Shown here piece by piece: positions 42,618 through 55,810 of a stretch of DNA of 64,000 bases (within the stretch, counting starts at the first letter, position 1; the number at the start of each line of letters is the position of its first letter). The DNA is taken from contig JALRMH010000030.1 of NCBI GenBank assembly GCA_026119935.1, forward strand, positions 372,001 through 436,000. The letters are read 5' to 3'. A program made the translations under genes and the position numbers. The notes under the pieces are model-generated. The model was not told the DNA's origin, did no database searches, and saw only the letters and a program-made list of their open reading frames with translations. This DNA is from Endothia cerciana (taxonomy: Eukaryota; Ascomycota; Sordariomycetes; Diaporthales; Cryphonectriaceae).

Positions 42618-44599
42618 TCACCCATGGATCGGGAACCACTGCGGGGAGTTCCAGCATCCGCCGTCGAGATGATCACCCGTGATGTTCCTCACCGACGTAT
42701 CATTCCAGCCAAACTCCAGAATCAAACCACCATGCGTAGCATTGGGATTGAAAAGAGGCCAGCCGACAGTTTTGGACAAAGTGGAGCTGTTCTTGGAGAA
42801 GGCCAAGATGTAATCTTGCATCGTAGTCGACGTTTGGACCTCCAGCTCTGACACTTCGCCGACGTCCAGACGGTAGCTTCCAAAAATCATGAGAAGGTCG
42901 GACCAGTGAAATGCACCCAAATAATAAGTCGGTGATATATTTGAGTAGTTCCCTGAATGAGACGGGGTTGGCAGCTGCGTTTGCTGAGGGCCGGGCGAAG
43001 GGCGAAGGGTAGGTAATGTAGACTCGAATAAGTCATTACAGAGCTGCACTTACCGGCCCAGAAATACCGATATGTGTCGAGACCAAGTGTCTTCCTCAGA
43101 AACGCGTCATCAAGAGCCGTACAATCCCACCCTTCTTCCACTTCATTCGTCTCCGTCTCATTTGTACCCGTCATCTCTCGTGCAGCATCTGATCGGATGG
43201 CCGGACCTTGCCTTCCACATACCTGGTGGTCTCGTTCGCAAAAATGTACTTCTCATCAGCTACTCACACGGTCAGCCAACCTAAAGCGGGCTTGGTTCCC
43301 AGGTATATATTTACGGATATAGTTGCCGAAGTTAATGGACGGCTGGCTGTCGTAACGGTTGATGAACTCTTCGATCTGGACCAAAGAAACCTGCTGCATG
43401 CACTCCAGCTCAGCAGCCGGGTCGTTGCCGTAGTTGCAGCCGAGGTTCTTGGCCACAACGTCGAAGTCTGCATATACGTCGTCTGTCTCACTCAAGTCGA
43501 TGGTGACTGGAGGAGGCTGAGAGGTGATGCCGAACTTCGTGACAAGGGGGTCGTCGTGGAACGCCAAGGTATAGAGGTGGGTAAGTGCGGCACCCTGAGA
43601 CTGGCCCCAGAGCTATGGGAGAAACGTCAGTTGTTTATGCTTAAATCTGGAGCTTTTTTGAAGGGGTGGGGAGGGCTGGCCATGATGTTCTCGTAATCCC
43701 CACCAAATGCTTCAATATTTTCGTACACCCATTCGACCGCAGCTCTAACATCAAGCAGAGCAAGCGAGGTCTCATTGAGGGCTCTAGACTTCGGGTCTAC
43801 CAATCATGTCAGTCTGGGCTGGCTTGAGGCCGACAGTAAAGTAGAAACTTACTTCCGAAGATGTTGAGCCGATAGTTAATAGTGATGACGATGTGCTCTT
43901 GTGACCTAGACACCCATTGTGACGGCAATTGAGAGGGCACCTCAATACCGCCCGTAATGCCACCTCCGCCGGTGACGAACAGAGCGACCGGAAGCATGTC
44001 GCCCTTCTCGGCTGTGGCTGGCCGTCCAGATAGCAAGTGAGAGGCAGTCTTCTCCCGAGGACCAGGCGGTCGAGCCCTGGTCGTAAGTCTCGCCGATATT
44101 CATGAGCAGACTGGCGGGCTCGTACTCATTCCACATGCTGCCCTGTGGGCTCACATACTGTGGGCAGGCTGGAAACGTATTAATCGAGATACACCGGAGA
44201 AGGCACCTCAAGAGGACTCGCACCTGGACCAAATCTGGTGGAATCTATTTTCTTGGTGCTCTGGTCAGGCTTCACCGGAGGCATCCATCGCAGGTCACCA
44301 ATCGGAGGCTATTATTGGGATCAGGGAATTATGCCTTTGCTTTCAATACGCTCCCTACTTGTATGGGTGCTCACTTTGGCATATGGAACCCGCAGGAACT
44401 GGCGCACGTCCGGATAAGTGTCGTTATAGAAACCCATGGACGTGCCCGTGTTTGTCTCGATTGTCAGGTTGGTCCAATCAGGATGGAGGGTGCGGGCCGG
44501 CTGGGAGCTCATGTTGGCATACCATGGCGTAGAGGTGAAGTTTGCAAAGACAGAGGGGGCCAGGGTGGAGACCACCAAAAGAGATGGGGTGAACAACAT
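42618..44599 (-). CDS. Type B carboxylesterase, reading frame interrupted (possible pseudogene)
   Basis: Seven exons can be traced: 44599-44375, 44308-44224, 44168-43853, 43796-43681, 43612-43315, 43259-43054, 42952-42618. The product would be a secreted alpha/beta-hydrolase with a signal peptide (MLFTPSLLVVSTLAPSVFA), the EDC disulfide region, an oxyanion Gly run (VTGGGG) and a nucleophile elbow WGQSQGA, Ser in GxSxG. Three defects are visible. Near 44025 one extra base shifts the frame between CLSLAIW and RPATAEKGD. The intron at 43680-43613 begins with GC instead of GT. Near 43200 the frame shifts again between EGKVR and AIRSDAAREM. No GT-AG intron can repair either shift. Either this is a recent pseudogene or the assembly has two single-base errors. 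Substrate cannot be predicted. Confidence 0.7.
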
Positions 44600-46058
44600 G
44601 ATTTCCTGTGTGTAGGACACGCCAGTGCCGGTCTGATGATTCAATGAACCAATCCGTGTTCCCAACCGCCTGATGCCTTGACCGTTTGCATTGGTTTTCC
44701 TGGGTGACCTGAGTTATATAGCTTGCAAGCCGAACATGTATGCCAGTTGCGGGTTATGCAGATGCGGGTTATGCAGATGCTAGCTATAGCGACACAGTGA
44801 GCATCAAGGAACCAAGTCCCATCGTTGAACAGCGTCCATTGACAATGTCGTAGCCAGTTCGACTGACATCGGAGGCCCGGTTCAATAGTACGCCCCCTCT
44901 TGCATGGTATGCAAGCGAGGCTGATCGCCATCCCAGGATCAGATCTCCGCTCGAACTTTTACATCGAGCGAGATGCGGGGGAAATGACCCTCTTGGCGTG
45001 ACCTGTGCTGTTGTAATTCGCAAGCCGAAGACTTCGGCTCGGAACTACCTACAGCGGACATGCGCCTCACCTCAAGCTGGCAGAACCACTGAGGTTGTGC
45101 TGCTTGCGGTGGTTAAGTGATGTTTTGGGGCATCTCACGGTTCGTCACGTACCCCTGTGGATGTTGAAGAAAAAAAAAAGGACCCAGCTTAGAGAGAATT
45201 TTGATCTCCGCTGCGGGATCAATGTCAAACAAGAAGTGAGCCAGCATCACGTTGTTGCGGTGAGGACCAAATCCTGTCTCCCCACCTCCAAAGCTAAGCT
45301 CAGATGTGATATCATGTAGTATGATCCAACCTCCCCGAACGAGACCACCTTCACATACTAGTTCAGCGTGAACGGCCCGAAAGAAAGGTGACATCAAGAA
45401 GCTCCTCGTACCGGATTGCTGAGTGGTGGGTGCCTTTCGGGGGTTAGAATTTGTGCCGATGAGGTCAAATTATCCCCGGCTCTAGGATGCAGATCGCCGC
45501 AGGTCCGCCGCTTGCAACTAGGTCATCAAAGACAAAGATATGGTGAGTGGATGGTTTGGAAACGATATCCAGGCTTGTTGGATGTTGGGGCATCTAAGTC
45601 GTGGTAAAATAAGGGAAAGCTTGCGAGAATCAAGCATTAGAACAGCACTGCTCCACAAATACAGACGTATGCCATTGCTACTCGGTTTCTCCGTAGCGTG
45701 GGATCATTCATGCTAACACTTTACCTGCAGTCTCAGTGGAGGGCTGATACTACACTTTCATGTGGACGGCTATAATTATAGGCTGGTACCAAGGTGTTCA
45801 GACTGGGGTGGTTCAAAGTCCCCGTTACCTACTCACAGGAAAGGAGAATCAATGTGATAAAGGGTAGACAAAGTCATAGTCGATAGTCAATCAATATGGG
45901 TTGTACAGCAAAGAATTATAGCTTCCAGCTACCTAATGCATGCTGTTAAAATAGCATTCGAGTCCCATCGGGCTCAGACTGTGTACAGATGAAACATCGT
46001 TTTGAATAACTTTGCGAAGTTTGTTTGTCCATATGAAAGCTTAAAGGACAGGAACCAC
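44600..46058. other. Upstream region of the esterase
   Basis: No gene supported. It contains the esterase promoter side, short open frames, an A run near 45169, and AT-rich sequence toward the right. Confidence 0.5.
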
Positions 46059-46290
46059 TCAGTAAGCAGTCGTCGATGCATCGAACCAGGCTTCAAAGAG
46101 AGCGACGCCAGCATTAGATGAGGCAACACTCATCTGGGCCCAGCCATCACCGGACGGGCTAGACAGTGCTGCTATCAGCGCTAGTAATGGTCTCAGAGGT
46201 CCAGATTGCCCATTTGAACTATCAGCCCAGTCACTCACTGTATGTGGAGTTGAGGCCGGACAGGCAGGCGGCCAAGGTGATGTTGAGACC
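46059..46290 (-). pseudogene. Orphan 3'-terminal exons of an unrecognised gene
   Basis: Two coding pieces join across a plausible 70-nt intron (46238-46169; gtgagt donor, tagcag acceptor). Exon 46290-46239 begins right after an AG acceptor-like sequence and encodes GLNITLAACLSGLNSTY. Exon 46168-46059 ends with ALFEAWFDASTTAY and a stop. Together they read as the C-terminal 53 or so residues of a protein. No upstream exons can be found, since the DNA beyond 46.3 kb is AT-rich and full of stops. This looks like the stump of a gene truncated at its 5' side. I do not recognise the family. Confidence 0.35.
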
Positions 46291-46669
46291 CTAATTATGC
46301 CGCACAACTCTCATCCTTGACGTTGCTGGTGTTACGCAGGCTTTATAAGTCTTTTATGACTAGTAATTATTAAAACTTGTATTACCCATTCGGCATAATA
46401 CAATCGATGTTTATTTTACTAATATAAACCATCTAGTCCTTTGAAATTTTTGAAACTGATAGTGATTATTATAGCAAAGACTCTCTTCTCGCTGGGTCCT
46501 TCCCTTCAGCTATAATCCTTCAAGGTAGACATGGCAGTTATGATTTGATGATTTCCTTTTTAGAATTCTAAACGGCCCCGAAAAGCCTTGTGAATATATA
46601 TATATACCTCAGTAGATCTGGTCTTTTGTACTTTTATCTCGATCATCCCTTTTATCGTCAGGGGTATCG
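46291..46669. other. AT-rich interval at the 3' end of the ABC transporter gene
   Basis: Strongly AT-rich with a short TA repeat near 46597-46605. It may be the junction where the neighbouring gene stump was truncated. No gene seen. Confidence 0.5.
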
Positions 46670-49600
46670 TCACTCTTCCCTCTTCTCAGTCACGTCACTG
46701 CTCGTTCTGCTCTCCGTCTTCTCCTGCACCTCTAAGGGACCCTTCTCCGCCAACCTCAAATCCTCACGAGCGCCACTGATATCCTCTACCCGGATGCCAC
46801 TCCTCTCACACATACCCCGGAAGATCCCGCCCTCCTGCTTCCACAGCTCGAGCGGCGTGTCAAGCTCGGCGATGCGCCCCTGGTCCATGACGCAGATGCG
46901 GTCGTACCCGATGATGGTCCGCAGCCTGTGGGCGATACACAGGAGAGTCTTCCCCCGGAAGCCGCTCGCGATGGTAGCCTGGATCTTGTCGTCCGTCTCC
47001 ATGTCGACGCTCGACGTCGCCTCGTCGCACACGATGATCTGGCTGCCGCGGACGAGCGCGCGGGCCAGCGCCATGAGCTGCCGCTGGCCCAGGGAGAAGT
47101 TCAGCCCGTCTTCCTCGACCACAGTGTCGAGATGTATGCGGCTCGGGTCTCTGCCCGTGTTCGAGGCGCCCAGCTCCGCGTCCTTCGGCACCAGGTCAGC
47201 CTGGCGGAGGGCGGACCACAACGCCAGGTCGGTGTGCTCGTGGAACGGATCGAGGTTGCTTCGTACCGTGCCGCGGAAGAGCGTGGGGTCCTGTGGGATG
47301 ATGGCAAGTCTCTTGCGCAGGTCGTTCAGGCCGATGGTCGAAATATCAACACCGTCGATTGTGATGTGTCCGGCGCTGATTTCCACCAGGCGGAATAGCG
47401 TGGACATGATACTTGACTTGCCGGCGCCGGTCCTGCCGACTATACCGATACGTTCTCCTCCGCGCACATGCATATCCAGCCCTTTCAAGACGAGGGGCAG
47501 ACCATCGCGGTAGCGCATCTCGACGTTGTCGAAGACGATCTCACCCTTCTCTGGCCAGGTCGGCCGCACTTCGATCGTATGCAGTGGCGCCTCCTCCTCG
47601 AGCTGAGTACCGTAGTATCGCAGCCGTTCCACCGAGTTCATACCATTCTCGACCTCGGCGAGCTGTCGTACTGTGAACTGGATCATCTGTACGGTGGCGA
47701 GAATGTAGCTGAGCACGAGACCACCAATTGATGGAGGCACGCTGAACCGCGAAGTGACAACAAGAATACCCGTAGTAAAGACCAAGGCGTTGCCAACCGC
47801 ATCAAGCCGCACGGACAGCCATCGCTGGTTGCTGAAGGTGAGATAGTATGCCGCGTTCATCTCGTCGATGGCAACGCGCAGGTCCTCGATAAAGCGACCC
47901 TTCAGGCCATATGCACGAATGGTTGCCACCTGTATTGTTGGTATCAGCATCTTTCCTCTTCCTGTAGTTTTCAGTGAGGGATAGGGAGTCAGAATTTTAC
48001 TCACTCCACTGAGACCTTCGCCAAACCTGGCGAACACGTTCGATCGAAGAACAGACTCGAAACGCTTGATCTCGCGCGCCGAGGCACGATAGAAGGAGGT
48101 GGCGAAGAGGAACATGAAAAACAGCGGGACCAGGGCGATAGCAAAGTAGTGGAAGAACGCAATGATGAGGGCAAACACGGAGATGATGCTTGCGACCGAG
48201 AAGAAGTACATGCGTATAGCATCTGAGAGAGTGTTGTCCATGACGTCAACATCTCGAGAGAAGCGGTTGGTGATACGGCCCAGGGGCGTTGTGTCAAAAA
48301 ATGACATTGGAGCGCGTAGAGCTCGGGTGATGGCCAAGCGCAACATGGTCTTCGAAGCGCGGGTGCCCACCATGGTGAGTACGACCATGAAGGCGAACAT
48401 GAGGAGCGCCTGGACCGCTCCCAAGCCAGCATATATACCGATATAGACTCCTGTTTGAAGTCCGTATTTGTCCGATGTCCACCATGAGAGCCACAAGCTG
48501 GTTACAATGTTCGCACCTTGAGAGGCGATGAGGAGTCCGAGAATGAGAGGTCCGTTCAGGATACTGCCGGAAGCCCGTAGAAAATCGGCGTAAACAGACC
48601 ATGGAACGTTAGAGACGGCACGCTCCTCGCTTTGCATGAGACTCTTGCCCTTCTTCTTTTTCTTGCCCTTGGTGTCATTGGCATCGACGATCTGGGTCGC
48701 CTCGCCCTCCTCCTTCTTCTCCTCCAGGGCAGTCGATTCCATGAGCTGCTGGAATCCGGTGTGGTCCCTGATCAAATTGTCGAAGGTGTCGATGGCTTGG
48801 ACTTTGCCTTGATCCATCCAGATGATGCGATCGCAGCGATTCAGCACCCACAACTGGTGGGTAGCGAGGATTCGACATTTATCTTTCAGTAGGCCCAGAA
48901 TCGCGTTGTCGAAGATGTGCCGGCCGACATGGGCGTCGACAGCACTAAGGGGGTCGTCCATAAGGATTATGTCGGCGTCGAAGTAGATAGCACGGGCGAT
49001 GTTGAGCCTCTGCTTCTGACCGCCAGAGATTGTGATGCCTCTCTCACCGATTTCGGTTGCATCGCCGTTGGGCAACATGTCAAGATCAGGCTGAAGAGCG
49101 CATCTGGAAGGGTGTCAGCAAGTGGCAGCGAAATGCTTCTGGGGAGCGGGTCTCAAAGAATAATCCCCGCCTGGCATGCCTCCCATCTCACAGTGACACA
49201 AAACAGCCAAGGGATGCTCACGCTTTGATAACCTGCTTATACCACGAACGGTCCATGTCCTTGCCGAACAGGATGTTCTCCTTGACGGTGCAGTTCTGGA
49301 TCCAAGCTGACTGTGGGCAGAATGCCCTCGAGGCACCTAATATGGTCTCTCCATGCGTTCTGCGCATATCACCGGCAAGAGCTGCAAGCAACGAAGTCTT
49401 GCCACTGCCGACTGTGCCGATAACAGCCACGAGCTCGTTCCTCCCGATCCCAAAGTCGAGATCCTTCAGTTTGAAGGGCTCGCGGTCCTCGATGACATTA
49501 TTGTCACCCTCCCCATCTTCTGTCGGCGTCGGGGCGCTCTTGCCCTTGGAGGCCCTCTTCTGGTCCTTCTTGTCTCCTCCGTCCTTTCCTGGTCCGGCCA

Positions 49601-51464
49601 TCGCAGAGATCTTGTCCATGTCTTGCGTCGGCGTCCTCTCCCATGTGAAGGAAGCGTGGCGTAGCTCCACAGCGTGGGTAGCCTCGGCATCGAATACGGC
49701 CTCGTCTGTCTGCTCTTCCAGCATCAAATAGTCCTGGATACGCTTCAGCGAGTTCCACGCATCTGTGACCTGGCCGATAACCAGAGGCAGCAAGTTCAAG
49801 GGCACCCGCAGGCCGTTGAACAGGGCCAGAGACGAGAACACAGTGGAGGCTTGGAGGCCGTGATGCGAGAGAGTGAAGGTGATGAACGAGAGCATGGATG
49901 CGAAGATGGGCAGTGAGATGGAGATCGCCATGATGCCGTTCCGGATGGACATGAGCCTCTGGATCATGCCGATCTCCTTGCCGCGCAGTTCGCCGAGGCG
50001 GTTGAGGAACGAGCTCTCCCAGCCAAAATACTTGACGAACCGGACGGCCTGTAGGATTTCCTGGGTCAGGCTAACACGCTGATCAGTGACCTTGTTGATG
50101 CCCTGTCGCCGCCGGAACAGGCTCTTGATGGCCTTCGTAAGCGCTGGGAGACCGATGACCAGGAGGGCGAATCCAGAGAGGGCACTGTAGGATAAGTTGA
50201 CGATCAACAACGCCAACGTTATGATACACGCGACGGGCGCCGTCCAGAGCATGTGGAAGAGACCGCAGGCCTGGTCAACACGGTATGTATCAACACTCAT
50301 CAAGCTAACGACACGACCGTTGCCCCAGCCAATGCCATCGCCCATGACCCCTGCCCTGCCCGGCTGCCCCGCGCTCTTGCTCTTCTTGTTCCTCTTTCCT
50401 CCCTTGCCCTTGGCAGCCTCTTCGGTTGTCCCGTTGGCGCTCTCGGGGCCGTCCTGGATTGCCTCTCCTCCGGCCTTGGCGCGCCCCGAGACGACCATGG
50501 ACTTGGCGTAGATCAAGCTGATGAGCGCCGCTCTCGATTCGCCACCGACCAACATGCCCCTATAGATGAAGTGGTTGGTGCAGAGGGTCTGGAAGATCTG
50601 CATGAACGTCACACCAAAGACCAGCCCGAGCCCCTTGCCGATGTTCGGCTGTGGCGAGCCGGTGGCCGCGGCCTCATATGCCTCTGTGGCATACGCGATA
50701 AGGTATCGCAGCGTGAAGGGGGCGAAGACCTGGAAGAGCGTGGCAAGGAGCTGACATGCACCGCCGAGCCAGAACTCTCTGAAGTAGACCTCGTTCAGCG
50801 CCCTGACAAGCGCGTACTTCTGGCCCTTGGCCACCCGTCTGTGGAAAGCCTCCTCCACCGCGTTGGACATCTTGTGGACGCCCCGATCCGGGTTCACCTT
50901 CCAGATGTCGTTCTGCTCCAGCGGACGCCTGTAGCCTGTGCGCATAAGTGATCCCTGCCATGAGAAGGTGAGCTTGCTGAAGAAGCTCGCATTGTGCTCG
51001 TGCGACACCTCCCTCTCCTCGGGCACAGGTGGTGTGGCGCCCCATTTCAAGGGGTTGAGCCTCTGAGACCAGGTCTTCTTTTCGTCCTCTTCCCCTGCAG
51101 GGCGACTGGTCGCCTGGGTGGTGGTAGTAACATCCGTTGCGTAACTCTGCATGCGCCGGACCTCATGCCGCGCCCCGTTCTCTTCCTCCTTGGCCGTTTC
51201 CTTCTCGAGACCGCTGTCACTTTCGGAATGGTCATGGTCGGGGAAGTCGTCGTCTAGCGCGTCGGCATCACCAGCAACCTGGTTGTCGCCTTCCAGGTTG
51301 CGCCCCTCAAATGCAGCCTCGGCGACGGCTACCTCGTCGTCGATCTCTTCCCGCTCAGAACCCTGTGTGTTGACCCGCGCGAGAGGGTCGTCGGGCTGTC
51401 TGAACCGTTCATAGCTGGCCACACTGGCCGCACTGGGCCTTGATTCCAACGGTGGGGGCGCCAT
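46670..51464 (-). CDS. ABCC-type ABC transporter (Yor1-like multidrug/oligomycin resistance)
   Basis: Three exons (51464-49222, 49103-48005, 47929-46670) encode 1533 residues. Introns are 119 and 75 nt; the second is in frame without stops, but it interrupts the conserved SGVATIRAYG block and so must be removed. The order is TMD1, NBD1, TMD2, NBD2. NBD1 has Walker A GTVGSGKTS, signature ISGGQKQR and Walker B IILMDDPLSA, with Asp where the catalytic Glu normally sits, as usual in ABCC proteins. NBD2 is canonical: GRTGAGKSS, SLGQRQL, IIVCDEATS. There is no extra N-terminal TMD0, which fits Yor1-like short ABCC pumps of the plasma membrane that export drugs or organic anions. Charged inserts (KGGKRNKKSKS within TMD1, KKKKGKS after NBD1) are probably cytoplasmic loops. 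Substrate unknown. Confidence 0.9.
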
Positions 51465-54400
51465 GGTGGGCGGACGTGGGAGTGTAAGGTGCTGTAATGT
51501 TCAATATGGCCAACTACTCTCGCCCTTGTTGTCAAGATAGGTCAGAGCTCGTGTGGCACGCGCATCCGGGCGCTCACTCGACGAGACAGAGAGCCTCTAT
51601 CAGGTAAGCCTCGGGGTTCAGTCGGGTTAGTGACACAAAAGAAAGTGTCGAGGAGAGTCGGGACGAAGGAGACAGCGAGAGCAAGCAACCGACCGACCGA
51701 CCGACAAGCGGGCGGAACGGAGGTTATGAATGGATGTCGGCGTTTTAGGCCAAGACAGGACAGGTGCCGGGAACGCAAAGGGTGTGGTGCAGATGCAGCG
51801 AGGCGGCTCCTTCGCGGGATCGCAGTCCACCGCCAGATCGGTTTCACCGAGATGCCTGTACCGTATCCGGGGAGAGACGAGTGTAGAACCTCTCAGACAC
51901 TGCTCCAAGGCAGCCCGGCTGCGCAGGCAAATTATGCCCCGGACCCCGGACTCCGGGCGAGTGAATGTCTTGCCGCTGAGCGCTAAGGCGGAGGCGAAAT
52001 ATCAGCGGGACAGCAGCGGTTGCACTTCACGTCCGTGCTGTGGTATTCTCGACCTAGCTCGAGGGGACTCCTCGAACTGGATGTCACTGGTTTATCCGGT
52101 TCGACTGGGGCCGCCGGAGCTGCATGTGTGACGCCCGGGAAAAGATAGTTTGCGTGTGTGCGGGGCCAGGACGGTGGTGAGCCCTGGACTTGATAAGTTC
52201 TTTGGCATGAACCGTAAAGGAGATACGCGGAACTGGCCCTTGGTGCTGGGCGTCCTCTTTGCCCCTTCGACAAGGTGTGGGTGGTGGTATCTCAGCGGAG
52301 ATCGAAACCTCGGGCGGCGAATCAGAGGGGCTCCAAGTGGGCACACGTCTTTGAAGCCTCGACTCTGCTGACGATACCCGGGGCGAATAGGAGGAGCAGG
52401 CCGTTAGATCCAGAAGGCGGCAAGCCTAGGGCGAAGGGCAAAGAGTCATAGGGTCGCATGGCAGACGGCCCTGATACCCATTGTCACCAGGACTGGGGAA
52501 AAATCCGTCGGGCATTTCGTGGCTTAAGGGGCTGCCTTCGGTGGATAATCACCGGTCCAGACCGCGAACTTGGCTTTCGACTTGGCTTTCAATACCAAGA
52601 GATTCGGGCCCGATCCATAGTCGTCGCCTTGCACCGGGGCCGAGAGCTGGGGTCTGGCTCGTTTATTACATCTCCGCTAAAGCCCGGCACAGGCTGAACG
52701 GGGAAGTCTACGACACGAGCTGTTGTGTCCCCGGGTTGTCGCCCTCGTATTGGTTGGAAGGCCCTTGCCATTCCCTTTCGAGACAAAAGATTATCTTGCC
52801 CACACATAGTAAATCCCGAGAGTCGGGATCGGGTCACTATTTGGCAGCCGATATCCGCCACAGGGCGTCGTAACGTGTTTACCTTTTATTCAAGAAGCGC
52901 CAGACGGGTCATCCCACCAGGTGGTGTCGACGCTGTCTGCCGTCTTCCCTCGCCTGGCTTTTGTTACATTTTATCTTCTGTTTATCACTGACTGGAAGAA
53001 AGGGGCAGGACAGCAGGGTGCGAACGCGGCGCTACTATGGTATAGCACCAGAATGAATATGAAGTTATCATGACTCGAAACCACACCCCCGGGAACAGCA
53101 GCTATCATTTGAACCTCGGAGGGACAGGGTCTGGCACACCGAAACATTGATGTTGTCCCCACAGTCCCCATTTCCGTGATCACTCAGCGAGAAGGGCGTC
53201 GCCCGGGTAAGGCGGCATTACAAATGCAAAACATAATATGTCAGACGGGGGCCGAGAGGGTAGCCTAATGCCCTGACATCTTTCGGATGAATCGCTCGAG
53301 GATCTTACCAAGGTCGGAAAACCCAGGACAGATCCAGCACCATATATGTACGTGTCACGTAGTATCTGCCCTCAGACCCTTCTGTCGTCACTATTGGGCA
53401 GCGTGTCAACCACCAAGCCCCCCCCCCCCCCAAGGCCCCTTCGCAGCACAGGATAGAAGATTTTGCTCGCCCCGCGGATCGGGTGATTGCCCAGACCGCC
53501 GTGAGGCTTATGCAGGATCAAGGCCAGGCTCGAGATCCCGGTCTAGAGTTGTCGTCGTGCTTAAGGCCCAACCAGACAAACGAGCATTGGCCAAGACCGG
53601 AAGGAGGCTCGACCTGCTTGTCAGAATTTAGTACTATGGAAGTACCCGCGCGCGCTGGCACCGAGTCCTACGGGACTCGGTGTATTTACCAGTTGGAAAC
53701 CCCTGGTGGCGTTCTCCGTCCCGTCCCTGCATGCAATTGTCAGACGGGGTTCGTCAAAGCGAAAGCGAGACCAGACCCCGCAACCTTCTGCTGAGCACGT
53801 GCGAGCCGCAGAAGAACATATACAGTATAGCCATTTTCATTCATGATGTCCCTGGCACGCCCAGGGGTGCTAGGCGATGCCCTCCCCACCCTCTCGTCCT
53901 TCTATGCTCTGCGTACGAGAGAAAAGGTCCTTCTCGCCAGGACTGCAGTATCTTACTGGACCACACCCCGTGGCACACATCCAGCATCACTCCGGCGGCT
54001 GTGGATCCGCATTCGCCGGTTTAGCGCCAAAAGACGTATTGTAACTAACCCCATCGCCTACCGTATCTCATGTCAGGGTCAGGGCTTCACTGGATAGTGG
54101 CTGCCCTGGGCATGATCTGTAAGTATCCTCCTACCGCCGGTCATTCCCCCGAATCTTGCCTGGATCATTTTCGATTCCAATCAATGTGTTATAGTATACA
54201 CAAGGATGCATGTCGAGAAAGCATCTTACACACGTTTCTTAGTGCTCCCATCCCACGTGGTCTTGCGGTCCTCAGACTGCCGTGGTCCCCATACGTCGCA
54301 CTCATTCTATTACTGGTGTGGCAGCTGGCTACACAAGACGAAACAAGAGCCCGAATCTAAGCCAATGAATAGATGACCTCGATCCAGGCCTGGAACGTCC

Positions 54401-55603
54401 AAGGTTACCAGTGGCCACATAGGGCGCCGTTGAGGATACGGACCGAGCCCAATCCGGAGTACCTCTGGGGTGGACGGCCCTATGCACTGCCCCCAAGACG
54501 ACGAGGTGGACATCGCAAACCAGATCGGCCAGGTGGACGTGACGTTTTTGGAGCATATCATCCTACCACTTCTCGAAGCTTCGGGCCCTGAGACTCGGTA
54601 CCTGGCGCAGTGCGGAGCTGTGCGGTCCCGGGGTGGCTTCGGCCCCGGGCGAGATACCGAAGCGTTCTGGTTCGGAAACGGTGAGGCTCATCCTGCGATC
54701 TGGGACTCAGAGACCGCCCCTGTCGGGGTCGGGGAGAATATTAGGTGTTCTCAAGCTCTCATCTTTGTCCGAGCGCGTCCAGATAGACGCCCGCGGAATG
54801 GGGCTCGACGACCAGCCCGCAGGTAGTAAAGACAACAGGGCAGCATAAAGATATCGTAAGTAGTTATTCGTCTCACAGGCTCTCCGAGGCAACGCAGCAT
54901 ACACGGTGTGTAGCCTCGCATTACAGCGCATCTAAGCCCGTGGCGAGGATGACGCGAGGTGCAGATCAGTCCTGCTGACATGTTCATGACCGTTCGAAAC
55001 GTCCGCATCTTCCACCCTCCATGATCCCGAAGTCGGCACATCCGAACGGTCCTCGATCGAAGGCCTGCGCTAGAAAGCACCTGCGGATATCTTCGCCCCC
55101 TGCCCAGATACCATGCAGCCCCCCAACTCTCCTGCTGCTCGAGTGAGGGCACACCCTCCTATGCCGTCCTGATACCTCGAGGCCGCGGATGGGGCAGATT
55201 GCCGCGCACAGTCAGGAGTGGCCAGCCAGTGTGGTGGTTGAAGAGCTAAGTGTCTCTCCCTGACCGTATAATCAGAACTTAGTCACCCTACCATATCCGG
55301 GCTCCTCCGACCCACGGCGGTGGGGGGGTATATCCTTTCGTCGTGCCCGAGGGTCGCGGACCAGGTGCCATTCGTGACTGGCGCCGTGTTCTGCCATCCA
55401 ACCGGCCGCGTCATATTCTGAGGCGCACGAAGTCGTGTGTCTCAACATGCAGATGTCGGAAGCCGCTATGATACGGCTGCACGATCTTCCGAGTATCTCT
55501 CGGTCCACAAGCCGTACCCCGCCGTCCTCACCGGCCTTCTCAAAATGCTCGTCTTGCAGAGAGAGTAAGAGGTCGGCAAGGTCCGTGACGATCCATCATG
55601 GCC
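51465..55603. other. 4.1-kb interval without a supported gene
   Basis: The left end is the ABC transporter promoter, with a (ccga)n tract at about 51688-51705. The rest holds only short, overlapping, low-quality open frames on both strands. A 14-base C run lies at 53418-53431. It could hide a noncoding transcript, but nothing in the sequence demands one. Confidence 0.5.
53418..53431. repeat. Homopolymer C run
   Basis: Fourteen consecutive C bases in noncoding sequence. Confidence 0.95.
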
Positions 55604-55774
55604 TCAGTAGGGCTTCGCAACCTTTCTCGCCTCGCCCAGCCCAGTCTCCGGATCCCTATACTCCTTCCACGACACCGGGTACATGGCATTTCCAGCCTCG
55701 CTGACGGCCATGATGACGCCGAGCTCGTTGCTCGCCGTGGACAGGTAGTAGTTCGCCTGGTTGCCGAGGGAGAT

Positions 55775-55810
<36 letters not shown>

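Noticed and set aside
43260..43314. Apparent third frame break in the carboxylesterase
   Set aside because: A 55-nt intron with gtaaat donor, gctgac branch sequence and tag acceptor joins the frames correctly, so no break is needed.
36769..46669. Secondary-metabolite or resistance cluster around aquaporin, esterase and ABC transporter
   Set aside because: No backbone synthase, tailoring enzymes or cluster regulator are present, and two of the members are broken.
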